The notes beneath the pieces are model-generated. The model had not been told where the DNA came from. It made no database searches and was given only the letters and a program-made list of their open reading frames with translations. DNA of 15,359 bases. It comes from CAVHXA01 sp963639765 (GTDB taxonomy: Bacteria; Bacillota; Clostridia; Oscillospirales; Oscillospiraceae). This document shows, in pieces, positions 7,913 to 14,812 of the stretch. The position numbers and the translations under genes are program-made. Within the stretch, counting starts at the first letter, position 1; the number at the start of each line of letters is the position of its first letter. The stretch is taken from positions 1 to 15,359 of the forward strand of contig CAVHXA010000041.1 of the NCBI GenBank assembly GCA_963639765.1. The letters run 5' to 3'.

Positions 7913-9313
7913 TCATTGCCGGTCCTGCTCCATGTTCTTTTCCTCGCTCATCTCGTCCCTGCCCAGCATACGGTCCACGTTCTGCTTGTGTATCAGCAGC
8001 TCGCGCATCTCGTCTCGGGCAGTGCGGTATTCGGCATATGCCGCCTTTTTCTCTGCCAGCAACCCGGCGTATTCCTCCTGAAGGCTCTTGACGGTGGGCA
8101 GCTTTTTGACGCCCAGATCATCAAAAGCTTTCTTCGCTGCCTTGTGCAGGAGAATGTCGCTCTCATGCTCTGCAAGGTACTTCTTCGAGTAGCCGGCTTT
8201 GCGGTAGCCGATGTAAACATCACGTGTTTTCGCGTAGTTGGCGATGTGGGTTTTCAATACGGCAATCTCCGCCATGCGTCTCTCCGCCGCCTTGATCTGC
8301 GTAGAAAGCGTATGAAACCGCTCCGTTGCTGCGCTGGTTCTGGCCTCCAACGTTTCATAATCCAGCAGTCCGTGCTCCCGCAGATAATTGTAGGTCTGCG
8401 CCATCTGCTTGAGGTTGAAGACCTTCGCCCAGCGTTCGTAGCCCGCACCCTTTCCGGCAGCCAGCTTCGCCTCAATATCGATGAGCAGCGCGTCCTTTTT
8501 CCGCGCCGGCTGCTTCTGTTTTTTCCGGGGCGAATGTTCCTTTTCCCCGGCGAGGACGGCACGCAGCCCGTCCTCCGTGTAACCTGCCATGGAGGACAGA
8601 CGGATACAGCCCTTGCGCTCCGGATGGCGGAGGGAGAGCGTATTCCCGCGACGCCTGACCTCGCAGCCGGCCTCCGTGAGCAGCTTCAAAAACGCGTCAA
8701 AGTTTCCCGGTTTTGTCGCGAGGATCTCATCAATCATGGCACAGAGCAGATCCCGGTGTGTGGGCTTTGCCCGGTCGCCCAGCCACCTGCCATAGTGATT
8801 GATACCGCGCTTGGGGTTCTGGATAACGGAGAGCCGGTGCTCCGTGCAGATGGCATCACTGAGCCGCGCAACAGCCCTGCCGGAGCCGAGAAAATCCCGG
8901 AACTTCCGTCTGCAATCCAGCGTGGTGGAGTTCCAGATGATATGATTATGGATATGCCTCTTATCGGTGTGGGTAGCTACGAGGAAGGCATGCTTGCCTT
9001 TGAGAAAGCGCACGGCGAACTCATAGCCCACGCGGTTTGCCTCCTCCGGCGTGATCTCTCCGGGCTTGAAGGACTGGCGCACCTGATAGGCGATGACATC
9101 GTTCTGCTGCTCTCTGCCGGTGAGGATCTTGTACTGCCGCTTGGAAAACAGGAACTCCGCGTCGGCGGTTTTGGGGTCGCACGCATATGCGGAGATCATC
9201 TCACCGCCCTGCGTCTTATCTGGATTCTTGGAATAGTCGATGCGGTCACTCAGGCAGTCTGCGATGCTCTTTCCTTTGTTGACATGCATGGAGATGATGC
9301 GTGTGGTTGCCAT
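7913..9313 (-). CDS. Relaxase/mobilization nuclease (VirD2/MobA-MobL type)
   Basis: A 466-aa protein starting MATTRIISMHVNKGKSIADC. Relaxases nick one strand at an origin of transfer and lead it into the recipient. The N-terminal Tyr in RIDYSKNP (about residue 27) is the likely nicking residue. KRHIHNHIIWNST (about 120-130) is the three-His metal motif of Pfam Relaxase. FSKRQY, YQVRQSFKPGEITPEEANRV and FRDFLGSGRAVARLSDAICT are typical of the clostridial family. The C-terminal third is charged and helical, probably coiled-coil, ending in MEQDRQ. Ribosome site AGGAGG sits 8 nt before the ATG at 9313; the ATG at 9319 is only 2 nt from it and is less likely. Length fits the family. No MobC-like accessory gene is visible upstream, so this is probably an incomplete or streamlined mobilizable element. 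Confidence 0.9.
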   Translation of the reverse strand: MATTRIISMHVNKGKSIADCLSDRIDYSKNPDKTQGGEMISAYACDPKTADAEFLFSKRQYKILTGREQQNDVIAYQVRQSFKPGEITPEEANRVGYEFAVRFLKGKHAFLVATHTDKRHIHNHIIWNSTTLDCRRKFRDFLGSGRAVARLSDAICTEHRLSVIQNPKRGINHYGRWLGDRAKPTHRDLLCAMIDEILATKPGNFDAFLKLLTEAGCEVRRRGNTLSLRHPERKGCIRLSSMAGYTEDGLRAVLAGEKEHSPRKKQKQPARKKDALLIDIEAKLAAGKGAGYERWAKVFNLKQMAQTYNYLREHGLLDYETLEARTSAATERFHTLSTQIKAAERRMAEIAVLKTHIANYAKTRDVYIGYRKAGYSKKYLAEHESDILLHKAAKKAFDDLGVKKLPTVKSLQEEYAGLLAEKKAAYAEYRTARDEMRELLIHKQNVDRMLGRDEMSEEKNMEQDRQ

Positions 9314-9360
9314 GGGCATGACCTCCTTTCGGGGAGACAGATTTTGTAACTTCTTTTTGA

Positions 9361-9390
9361 ATCATACACCGGTGTTGTTGTAAACAGCAA
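9361..9390 (-). promoter_or_regulatory. Candidate relaxase promoter with a palindrome in the spacer
   Basis: On the minus strand TTGCTG (9390-9385), an 18-nt spacer and TATGAT (9366-9361), about 45 nt before the relaxase start. The spacer contains the perfect 10-bp palindrome ACACCGGTGT (9366-9375), placed where a repressor could block RNA polymerase. A plus-strand TTGTAA-17-TATACT (9378-9383 / 9401-9406) overlaps it. The same palindrome could instead belong to an oriT. Confidence 0.45.
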
Positions 9391-9553
9391 TGGCAGATGT
9401 TATACTATGCAAAAGGAGCGTGACGCAGTGGAGAGCTTCGGCACAGGCTTGAAGCGGATTGCCGATGCCTGCAACGAAGCAAATTGCCGGTTTGCGTTTA
9501 AGATTATGAAGTCAGGGTTCGTTGTTGTGTTCTTCCGCAGTGAAAGTCACGAT

Positions 9554-9601
9554 GCACAAGATAACGCACAAGTCGGCGCACAAGATGCCGCACAAGTCGG
9601 T
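9554..9601 (+). repeat. 24-bp tandem duplication in the linker of the truncated regulator
   Basis: Units 9554-9577 and 9578-9601 differ at only a few positions (GCACAAGAT..CGCACAAGTCGG). Each contains two half-units of GCACAAG. The repeat keeps frame and encodes AQD-AQVG twice. A related shorter form (CCACAAGTCACCCCACAAGA) occurs at the same place in the full-length paralogue near 11004-11024. Confidence 0.8.
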
Positions 9602-9707
9602 ATCAGAGATAAGATTTTGGCCTGCTGCCAAGAGCCGCGTTCCAGAACCGAGATCGCCGCATACTGCGGATATAAAAGCGTCCGCAGCCTTATGCAATCC
9701 CATTTGA

Positions 9708-9790
9708 AGCCCCTGCTGGAAAGCGGGCAGCTTCGCATGACCATTCCCGACAAGCCCAACAGTCGGAATCAAAAATATGTAACGGTTAAA
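9708..9790 (+). repeat. Duplicated 3' end shared with 11122-11204
   Basis: These 83 bases, encoding KPLLESGQLRMTIPDKPNSR and the following residues, match 11122-11204 with roughly one difference in six bases, mostly at third positions. They mark the two regulators as tandem paralogues and make a possible site for recombination that would delete the 1.4 kb between. Confidence 0.85.
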
Positions 9791-9806
9791 TAATGAGGTG
9801 TTTTGC

Positions 9807-11216
9807 ATGAATCACAGGATGACAATAGACCAAATCTGCACCCTGACAGAATCTCCGCTGTTTGACCGCAAGAGTGCCCGCATCGATGCGAAGACGATGG
9901 CGATTCATCTGATCGCCTTTGCCAACGCGGACGGCGGTCTGATCGCGGTCGGCGTGGAGGACGACGGGAGCATCACCGGTATCGATGCCTGTCAGGAGCA
10001 CATCAATGAGCTGCTGCGTGCGCCGTTTGATTACTGCAAGCCGTCCGTTCAAATCGAAACCGAGCAGCTTGCCTGCACCAACAGGGACGGCCAGCCGGAC
10101 CACATCCTGCTGATCGATGTGTTGCAGAGCAACGATCTGCACGCCAATCAGGCGGACGAGGTTTTCTTTCGTGTCGGGGATAAGTCCAAGAAGCTCAATT
10201 TCGAGGAACGCTTGCAGCTCATGTATGCCAAGGGCACACGATACTTTGAGGATACGCCCGTTCCGGATGCTTCGATGGAAGACATCGACCTCGAGTTCGT
10301 CCGGGCGTACACGCAGAAGCTCGGCTATCGGAAAAGCCCGGAGGCGTACCTGCGGGAGAACAAGGAGTTTATTTCCACAAAGGGCGGCAAGGAAGAGGTC
10401 AGCACCGCCGCTATGCTGCTGTTCGGCAAAAATCCGAAGCGATTCTTCCCCCGCGCCCGCATCCGCTTTGTCCGGTACGAGGGCACGGAAGCCAAAGTTG
10501 GCGCGGCGATGAACGTCATCAAGGACGTGGTGTTCGAGGGCCGCATCTTGCAGGTGACGGAAAAGGCGCTGGAGTACGTGCGCAGCCAGATCAAGGAGCG
10601 CACCTACCTCGGCGCAGACACCCGCTTTGTCACCGAACCGGAATACCCGGAGTTCGCGTGGAAGGAGCTGATCGTCAACGCCGTTGCGCACCGCGATTAC
10701 AGCATCAAGGGAACAGACATTCAAATCAAGATGTTCGACGACCGGCTGACCGTGGAAAGCCCCGGAACGCTGCCCGGCATCGTGCGTCTGAACAATATGC
10801 GTCATGTCCACTTTTCCCGCAATCCGAAAATCGCGCAGTTCCTGCATGAATACGAATATGTACAGGAGTTTGGTGAGGGCGTAGACCGTCTGTATGAGGT
10901 CATGGCGGCGGCGGGGCTGCCGCAGCCGGAGTATCGCGTGGAGGCGTTTATGCTGTACGCCACCATTCGGAATGCAAACCAGGAGGATAACTTGGGGGAA
11001 ACCCCACAAGTCACCCCACAAGATACAATCATCGCATACTGCATAGAGCCGCACAGCAAGGTAGAAATTGCCAAGCACTGTGGTTTCAAAGACATTAAGC
11101 ATTTTACGGCGTATTATCTCAAGCCCCTGCTGGAAAGCGGACAACTGCACATGACCATCCCCGACAAACCCAACAGCCGGAATCAAAAGTATATTACAGT
11201 CAAACCGGAGGAATGA
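9807..11216 (+). CDS. AlbA_2 (Schlafen-type) / HATPase_c_4 ATP-binding putative transcriptional regulator
   Basis: A 469-aa protein. The N-terminal AlbA_2 domain (about 1-130) shows ESPLFDRKSA, LIAFANADGGLIAVGVEDDG and IDACQEHINELL. A middle part follows (FFRVGDKSKKLNFEERLQLM, AAMLLFGKNPKRFFPRARI). The C-terminal ATPase-like domain has WKELIVNAVAHRDYS, MFDDRLTVESPGTLPGIV and FGEGVDRLYEVM. A winged-helix tail ends MTIPDKPNSRNQKYITVKPE. Members are annotated as ATP-binding or transcriptional regulators; AlbA_2 is a nucleic-acid-binding fold also found in Schlafen proteins. Ribosome site GAGGTG (9795-9800) lies 6 nt before the ATG at 9807, preferred over the GTG at 9798, which overlaps that site. 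It follows the truncated paralogue by 13 nt and precedes the 83-aa protein by 1 nt, so the latter is likely co-translated. Confidence 0.88.
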   Translation: MNHRMTIDQICTLTESPLFDRKSARIDAKTMAIHLIAFANADGGLIAVGVEDDGSITGIDACQEHINELLRAPFDYCKPSVQIETEQLACTNRDGQPDHILLIDVLQSNDLHANQADEVFFRVGDKSKKLNFEERLQLMYAKGTRYFEDTPVPDASMEDIDLEFVRAYTQKLGYRKSPEAYLRENKEFISTKGGKEEVSTAAMLLFGKNPKRFFPRARIRFVRYEGTEAKVGAAMNVIKDVVFEGRILQVTEKALEYVRSQIKERTYLGADTRFVTEPEYPEFAWKELIVNAVAHRDYSIKGTDIQIKMFDDRLTVESPGTLPGIVRLNNMRHVHFSRNPKIAQFLHEYEYVQEFGEGVDRLYEVMAAAGLPQPEYRVEAFMLYATIRNANQEDNLGETPQVTPQDTIIAYCIEPHSKVEIAKHCGFKDIKHFTAYYLKPLLESGQLHMTIPDKPNSRNQKYITVKPEE

Positions 11217-11217
11217 T

Positions 11218-11469
11218 ATGTTCACCTATATTTCCATCGAAGAATTTGCAGACGGCGTAGTAAAAAACAACAAGGATACCAACCGCAAAGAGATGATCGC
11301 TGCGCTGCAAGAGACCCTTGCCGCCAAGAAAAGCGGTGCAAGGTGCATGATCTGCGGCGCACCCATCTGGGCGGCCGGCAGCGCCATCACGGGGACGAAT
11401 ATGTGCTTCACCTGCACCACCGGCGAGACGGACGACAGCGAGGACTTTGAGATTGAATGGTTTGAGTGA
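11218..11469 (+). CDS. Small protein with two CxxC pairs (zinc-ribbon-like)
   Basis: 83 aa beginning MFTYISIEEFADGVVKNNKD. An N-terminal helical half (about 1-40) is followed by CMICG (Cys 43, 46) and CFTC (Cys 63, 66), the spacing of a small zinc ribbon, and a very acidic tail (ETDDSEDFEIEWFE). The start lies 1 nt after the stop of the AlbA_2 gene, and GGAGG (11206-11210) inside that gene serves as its ribosome site, indicating a two-gene unit. I do not recognise a named family. The acidic tail and zinc ribbon suggest a partner or regulator of the upstream ATP-binding protein, which is inference. Confidence 0.75.
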   Translation: MFTYISIEEFADGVVKNNKDTNRKEMIAALQETLAAKKSGARCMICGAPIWAAGSAITGTNMCFTCTTGETDDSEDFEIEWFE

Positions 11470-11579
11470 TCCACCTCGTGATCTGCACAGCTGTTTGCAT
11501 CTGCTCTGTTGGAGTACTCCGAGACAAGAAAAATTAAGCCAATTAAAGAAATTCCAAAAAAAATTTAACATAGTGGCTA

Positions 11580-11641
11580 TTGCTTTCCCTTCGCGGATAC
11601 AGTATAATTTTATCAGGATTTATTCCTAATAGCAATTCTAT
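11580..11641 (+). promoter_or_regulatory. Near-consensus sigma-A promoter of the rubrerythrin operon, with candidate operator
   Basis: TTGCTT (11580-11585), a 17-nt spacer and a perfect TATAAT (11603-11608). The A-rich tract AAAAAAAATTTAA upstream (from 11555) resembles an UP element. Transcription should start near 11615. An imperfect dyad ATAGCAATTCTAT (11629-11641) lies just downstream and might be a PerR-type operator; it does not match the Bacillus PerR box closely. The rest of 11470-11660 contains a 10-bp palindrome GGAGTACTCC (11511-11520) and no gene. Confidence 0.8.
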
Positions 11642-11666
11642 TCTAATCACACTGGAGGGCATGCAT

Positions 11667-12212
11667 GTGAACAACACGACAAAGTACGCAGGAACCCAAA
11701 CCGAGAAGAATCTTTGGGAAGCCTTTGCCGGCGAGTCCCAGGCACGCAACAAATACACCTACTTTGCGTCTGTGGCGAAAAAGCAGGGCTTTGAACAGAT
11801 TGCCGAGCTTTTCCTGAAGACGGCAGAGAACGAGAAGGAGCACGCGAAGCTCTGGTTTAAGGAGCTTGGCGGTATTGGGGATACCGCCGATAATCTTGCC
11901 GCCGCTGCGGATGGCGAGAACTACGAGTGGACGGATATGTATGAGAACTTCGCCAAGACCGCAGAAAAAGAGGGCTTTTCGGAGCTTGCCAATCGTTTCC
12001 GTCTGGTAGCCGCTGTGGAAAAGCATCACGAGGAGCGCTACCGTGCCCTTCTGCACAACGTAGAAATGGCAGAGGTATTTGCCAGGAGCGAGGTCAAGGT
12101 CTGGGAGTGCCGCAACTGCGGACATATCGTGGTAGGAGCAAAGGCTCCGGAGATCTGCCCAACCTGCAATCACCCCCAAAGCTATTTTGAGATCCGCGCG
12201 GAGAACTACTGA
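11667..12212 (+). CDS. rbr: Rubrerythrin
   Basis: A non-haem iron peroxidase of the cytoplasm that reduces hydrogen peroxide to water. The ferritin-like domain carries the expected ligands: E23 in AFAGESQARNKY, E56 and H59 in ENEKEHAKLWF, the Glu residues in GENYEWTDMY, and VEKHHEERY. The C-terminal rubredoxin-type site has CRNCG and CPTC, and the protein ends FEIRAENY as most clostridial rubrerythrins do. At 181 aa the length is normal. Start choice: GGAGG (11654-11658) lies 8 nt before GTG 11667, but only 2 nt before ATG 11661, which would add two residues. It is first in the operon behind a strong promoter and abuts the next gene directly (TGA then ATG). PerR control is likely given the PerR-like gene at 14813. 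Confidence 0.95.
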   Translation: MNNTTKYAGTQTEKNLWEAFAGESQARNKYTYFASVAKKQGFEQIAELFLKTAENEKEHAKLWFKELGGIGDTADNLAAAADGENYEWTDMYENFAKTAEKEGFSELANRFRLVAAVEKHHEERYRALLHNVEMAEVFARSEVKVWECRNCGHIVVGAKAPEICPTCNHPQSYFEIRAENY

Positions 12213-12827
12213 ATGGGAGCATCAACCTTCGACACAAAGGCTCTGCATCAAATCGGGTATGGTCTGTACGTTCTTACAACGAGGGATGGAGACCGGGATA
12301 ACGGCTGCATTGTCAATACTGTAATGCAGCTCACGAGCACGCCGCTGCTCCTTGCCGTCGGCGTAAATAAAAATAACTACAGCTGTGAGCTGATTCAGAA
12401 AAGCAGGACGCTGAACATCAACACACTGAGTGAGGACGCGCCTTTTGATGTTTTTCATCATTTCGGATACCAGAGCGGCAGAGTCGTGGATAAATTTGCG
12501 GACTGCAACCCCGGAAGAAGCAAAAACGGTCTCGTCGTACTGCCAGCGCATACATGCGGATTCCTTTCCCTGTTTGTTGAGCGGGAGGTTGATCTCGGCA
12601 CACACATCCTGTTTCTTTGTTCGCCAACGGATGGGGCGCTTGTTTCCGATGTGCATCCTGTAACCTATTCCTATTACCAGCAGCATATCAAGCCCCGGCC
12701 GCAGCCGGAAAAAACGAAGGGCTTTGCGTGCAGAATATGTGGATACGTTTATGAGGGTGAAGAACTCCCCGCGGACTATGTATGTCCTGTCTGCAAGCAC
12801 GGCGCGGATGATTTTGACCCACTATAA
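12213..12827 (+). CDS. Flavin reductase-rubredoxin fusion (high-molecular-weight rubredoxin type)
   Basis: 204 aa in two domains. Residues ~1-165 are a flavin-reductase-like FMN-binding domain (ALHQIGYGLYVLTTRDGDRD, NGCIVNTVMQLTSTPLLLAV, FHHFGYQSGRVVDKF, THILFLCSPTDG). The last ~35 are a rubredoxin (CRICGYVYEGEELPADYVCP, then VCKHGADDFDPL) with two CxxC pairs for one iron. The architecture matches Hrb of Moorella and related NAD(P)H:flavin/rubredoxin oxidoreductase-like proteins, which pass electrons to oxygen- or NO-reducing proteins. Here the likely acceptors are the rubrerythrin and superoxide reductase on either side. The ATG follows the rubrerythrin stop with no gap, and a GGAG 9 nt upstream serves as ribosome site, so the two are translationally coupled. 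Confidence 0.92.
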   Translation: MGASTFDTKALHQIGYGLYVLTTRDGDRDNGCIVNTVMQLTSTPLLLAVGVNKNNYSCELIQKSRTLNINTLSEDAPFDVFHHFGYQSGRVVDKFADCNPGRSKNGLVVLPAHTCGFLSLFVEREVDLGTHILFLCSPTDGALVSDVHPVTYSYYQQHIKPRPQPEKTKGFACRICGYVYEGEELPADYVCPVCKHGADDFDPL

Positions 12828-12842
12828 GGAGGGAGGCCTACA

Positions 12843-13208
12843 ATGACACAACATTTTTACAAATGCACCCACTGCGGCAACATCATCGCCTTTGTCAAGA
12901 ACTCCGGCGTACCGGTGCTCTGCTGCGGCGAGAAGATGACGGAAATTATTCCTGGAACCGTGGATGCATCCTTGGAAAAGCACGTCCCCGTTTATGCTGT
13001 GGAGGGCAATACCATCCTCGTCAAGGTGGGGGCGGCAGAACATCCCATGGAGCCGGAGCACTACATCGAGTGGATCTCCCTCCAGACAAAGCAGCGTAAG
13101 GAGCTGCACCCCGGCGACAACCCGGAGGTTCGCTTTGCGCTCTGCGAGGGCGATGAAGTGGAAGCGGTCTACGCCTACTGCAATCTGCACGGGCTATGGA
13201 AGGCATAA
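12843..13208 (+). CDS. dfx: Desulfoferrodoxin (superoxide reductase)
   Basis: 121 aa. Reduces superoxide to hydrogen peroxide without making oxygen, as suits an anaerobe. The N-terminal desulforedoxin domain has C8xxC11 and C27-C28 for the Fe(Cys)4 centre. The catalytic Fe(His)4Cys centre is complete: H47 in EKHVPV, H67 in EHPMEPEH, H73, C113 and H116 in CNLHGLW. The Glu-Lys next to H47 is the conserved active-site pair. It starts 15 nt after the preceding stop with a GGAGGGAGG ribosome region, so it belongs to the same operon. Its peroxide product is the substrate of the rubrerythrin two genes upstream. Confidence 0.96.
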   Translation: MTQHFYKCTHCGNIIAFVKNSGVPVLCCGEKMTEIIPGTVDASLEKHVPVYAVEGNTILVKVGAAEHPMEPEHYIEWISLQTKQRKELHPGDNPEVRFALCEGDEVEAVYAYCNLHGLWKA

Positions 13209-13287
13209 CACAGCGGCATAGTTACAATCACGCAAGGTCGAAAATGGTCGCTGATGATCCCCGAAAAATATATAAGGAGAAAGCACT

Positions 13288-13950
13288 ATGGCAAGTTTTA
13301 CAGACACCTTGAAAGAGACCGCGTTTGCAACCAATCCCCGTGAGTTTGATCTTTCCTACTCCACAACGCTTGAGGAAATTCTGGAAAAGCTCAATGCCCG
13401 CGCGGCGGCATTCCAGATGCCGTTTCAGATCAAGGGCGGCATTCCCGGCCCTCGCATCGCCTTTGAGAAGGAGCCAAATCTGGATGTCGGACTCTGGCTT
13501 TTCCTCAAGGATGGCACCCACATCCGCATCCAGCCGGTCATTTCAGAGAGCAAAACCTCGGTCGGCGGTATGCGTGTGGATAAGAACAGCGCCTTACGCA
13601 AGGGGCTAAAGGGCGCTACGATTGGTATTCTTCAGGAGCGCGGCGGTTACATTGACACCGTGACCGAGACCGTGAAGAAAATTCTGAACGGCGAAGAAGT
13701 GGAGGACTATGTTGCGCCGGAGGTTCCCGTGGGAGAAGAGCCGGAGAAGAGCTGGATGACCACGCTGCTGCTGAGCATCTTTCTCGGCGGTTTGGGCGTT
13801 CACCGCTTCTACGTCGGCAAGACCGGCACGGGTATCCTGTGGCTGATCACCGGCGGCGTGTTCGGCATCGGTTATCTCGTAGATCTCATCAAGATTATCT
13901 GTGGTAAGTTTACCGACAAGAACGGCAACCTCATCCAAAGAGAGAAATAA
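13288..13950 (+). CDS. TM2-domain membrane protein with an N-terminal soluble domain
   Basis: 220 aa. Residues ~1-150 form a soluble domain of unknown function (STTLEEILEKLNARAAAFQM, GLWLFLKDGTHIRIQPVI). Residues ~156-210 are a TM2 domain: two hydrophobic segments (TTLLLSIFLGGLGVHRFYVG and ILWLITGGVFGIGYLVDLI) with the family motif GGLGVHRFYVGKTGTG and a C-terminal DLIKIICGKFTDKNGN. TM2 proteins are small inner-membrane proteins of unclear function. Ribosome site AAGGAG lies 8 nt before the ATG. The gene starts 79 nt after desulfoferrodoxin with no terminator between, so read-through from the oxygen-defence operon is likely. Confidence 0.85.
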   Translation: MASFTDTLKETAFATNPREFDLSYSTTLEEILEKLNARAAAFQMPFQIKGGIPGPRIAFEKEPNLDVGLWLFLKDGTHIRIQPVISESKTSVGGMRVDKNSALRKGLKGATIGILQERGGYIDTVTETVKKILNGEEVEDYVAPEVPVGEEPEKSWMTTLLLSIFLGGLGVHRFYVGKTGTGILWLITGGVFGIGYLVDLIKIICGKFTDKNGNLIQREK

Positions 13951-14098
13951 ATATCTGGTGAAGGCTGAAAACGAGAAATACCAGACCCTTCATCTTCTGT
14001 CTGGCGATAAGAAGAGCATAGCCAACAGCATCCCTTGCGGCATAAGCCCTTGGAGAGGGGCTCTAATAACTACTACTTTTAAACGAGGAGAATCGACC
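13951..14098 (+). other. Intergenic leader before the QueD-like gene, no assigned function
   Basis: Contains a hairpin CCAGAC/GTCTGG (13981-13986 / 13999-14004) and an imperfect AGCCC/GGGCT stem (14045-14049 / 14058-14062). No T-run terminator, no clear promoter and no recognisable preQ1 riboswitch consensus was seen. Confidence 0.4.
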
Positions 14099-14665
14099 AT
14101 GAGAAGTATTACCAAGCTCGACCTGCAGTACGCACACCGCTTTTACGGCTTCAAGGGCGAAGCACAGTATCTGCACGGCCATACCGGCGTTCTCACCATC
14201 GAGGTGGAGGGCTCTGTCAACGAGGGCGTGAACATGGTGTTCCCCTGCAATGAGATCCAGAAGACAGCGTGGGACGTGCTCAAGAACTTTGACCATGCGC
14301 TCATCCTGCGCTTTGACGACCCACTGCTGTCCGCCGTTCTCGACGTATATGAGAAGCAGGGCATCAAGGACGGTCACCCCAACAACACTATGAAGGGTCC
14401 CGCATTCCAGACGGAGCTGGCTACCGCGTATCCCGACTGCCGTCTGGTGGTGACAAAGGAGACCATGACCGTGGAGGGCATGATCAAGATCGTCTATGAC
14501 CTGCTGAAGGACAAGCTGAACATCGTCAAGCTGACCTTCACCAGCGGCGTCAATGCGGCCTCGGCGGAGTTCCCGTCGCATCTGGATGCAGACCGCTGTC
14601 CGCTGTGCGGCATTGCGCTGGATGAAAACGGCGTCTGCCCCAAGTGCGGATACAGAAAACCGTAA
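14099..14665 (+). CDS. QueD/6-pyruvoyl-tetrahydropterin-synthase-fold protein with C-terminal zinc ribbon
   Basis: 188 aa. QueD makes 6-carboxytetrahydropterin for queuosine and other 7-deazaguanines. The three zinc-ligand histidines of the fold are present (H13 in YAHRFYG; H26 and H28 in LHGHTG), as is NFDHALI. The catalytic Cys normally four residues before HGH is Ala (EAQYLHGH). The usual C-terminal KET region reads LTFTSG, although AENF/SE-type Glu may be replaced by MTVEGM. An extra tail, CPLCGIALDENGVCPKCGYR, forms a zinc ribbon not found in standard QueD. Canonical activity is therefore uncertain. Ribosome site GAGGAG is 8 nt before the ATG, and a terminator follows 38 nt after the stop. 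No other queuosine genes are in view. Confidence 0.8.
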   Translation: MRSITKLDLQYAHRFYGFKGEAQYLHGHTGVLTIEVEGSVNEGVNMVFPCNEIQKTAWDVLKNFDHALILRFDDPLLSAVLDVYEKQGIKDGHPNNTMKGPAFQTELATAYPDCRLVVTKETMTVEGMIKIVYDLLKDKLNIVKLTFTSGVNAASAEFPSHLDADRCPLCGIALDENGVCPKCGYRKP

Positions 14666-14703
14666 CAGCGTGGACTGGGGCATCCCCAAAAAACTTAGAG
14701 CAC

Positions 14704-14743
14704 ACAGAGGTCTCACCGCATGCGGCAGGAGACCTCTGTTTCT
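14704..14743 (+). terminator. Hairpin terminator after the QueD-like gene
   Basis: A perfect 11-bp stem ACAGAGGTCTC (14704-14714) pairs with 14729-14739. The loop itself contains palindromic CCGCATGCGG. TTTCTG follows. It separates the upstream operon from the PerR-like gene. Confidence 0.75.
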
Positions 14744-14758
14744 GTGTACAAACTGCGC

Positions 14759-14803
14759 CTTGCGCTGTGCGCAAGACAATTTGATCTCTTATCTTGAAGG
14801 AAG
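14759..14803 (+). promoter_or_regulatory. Short upstream region of the PerR-like gene: hairpin and ribosome site
   Basis: CTTGCGC/GCGCAAG (14759-14765 / 14769-14775) forms a 7-bp stem. A ribosome-site-like AAGGAAG lies at 14797-14803, 9 nt before the ACG at 14813. No strong promoter or PerR-box is evident. Confidence 0.35.
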
Positions 14804-14812
14804 TGTAGCGAA

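Larger units (their letters stand above)
9407..9793 (+). pseudogene. 5'-truncated copy of an AlbA_2/HATPase_c_4 ATP-binding regulator
   Basis: 128 residues from the ATG at 9407. VESFGTGLKRIADACNEANC is the end of the ATPase-like C-terminal domain (PF13749 type) that follows an N-terminal AlbA_2 domain in full-length members; that whole front part is missing. A variable linker with the duplicated AQDNAQVG/AQDAAQVG follows, then a winged-helix tail (RDKILACCQEPRSRTEIAAY) ending MTIPDKPNSRNQKYVTVK. The tail is closely matched by that of the next gene. No good ribosome site fits the ATG. The frame is open upstream to 9362, but those residues do not resemble the family. It is therefore a remnant, perhaps cut when the mobile element inserted at about 9320-9415; expression as a free winged-helix protein cannot be excluded. 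Confidence 0.75.

Noticed and set aside
7916..9349. 477-aa plus-strand frame opposite the relaxase
   Set aside because: Antisense shadow; the minus strand carries the relaxase motifs and a proper ribosome site.
9786..11225. 479-aa minus-strand frame opposite the AlbA_2 gene
   Set aside because: Antisense shadow with no recognisable domain; the plus strand has complete AlbA_2, ATPase and winged-helix features.
14045..14070. Terminator between the TM2 and QueD-like genes
   Set aside because: The AGCCC/GGGCT stem is short and has no adjacent T-run.
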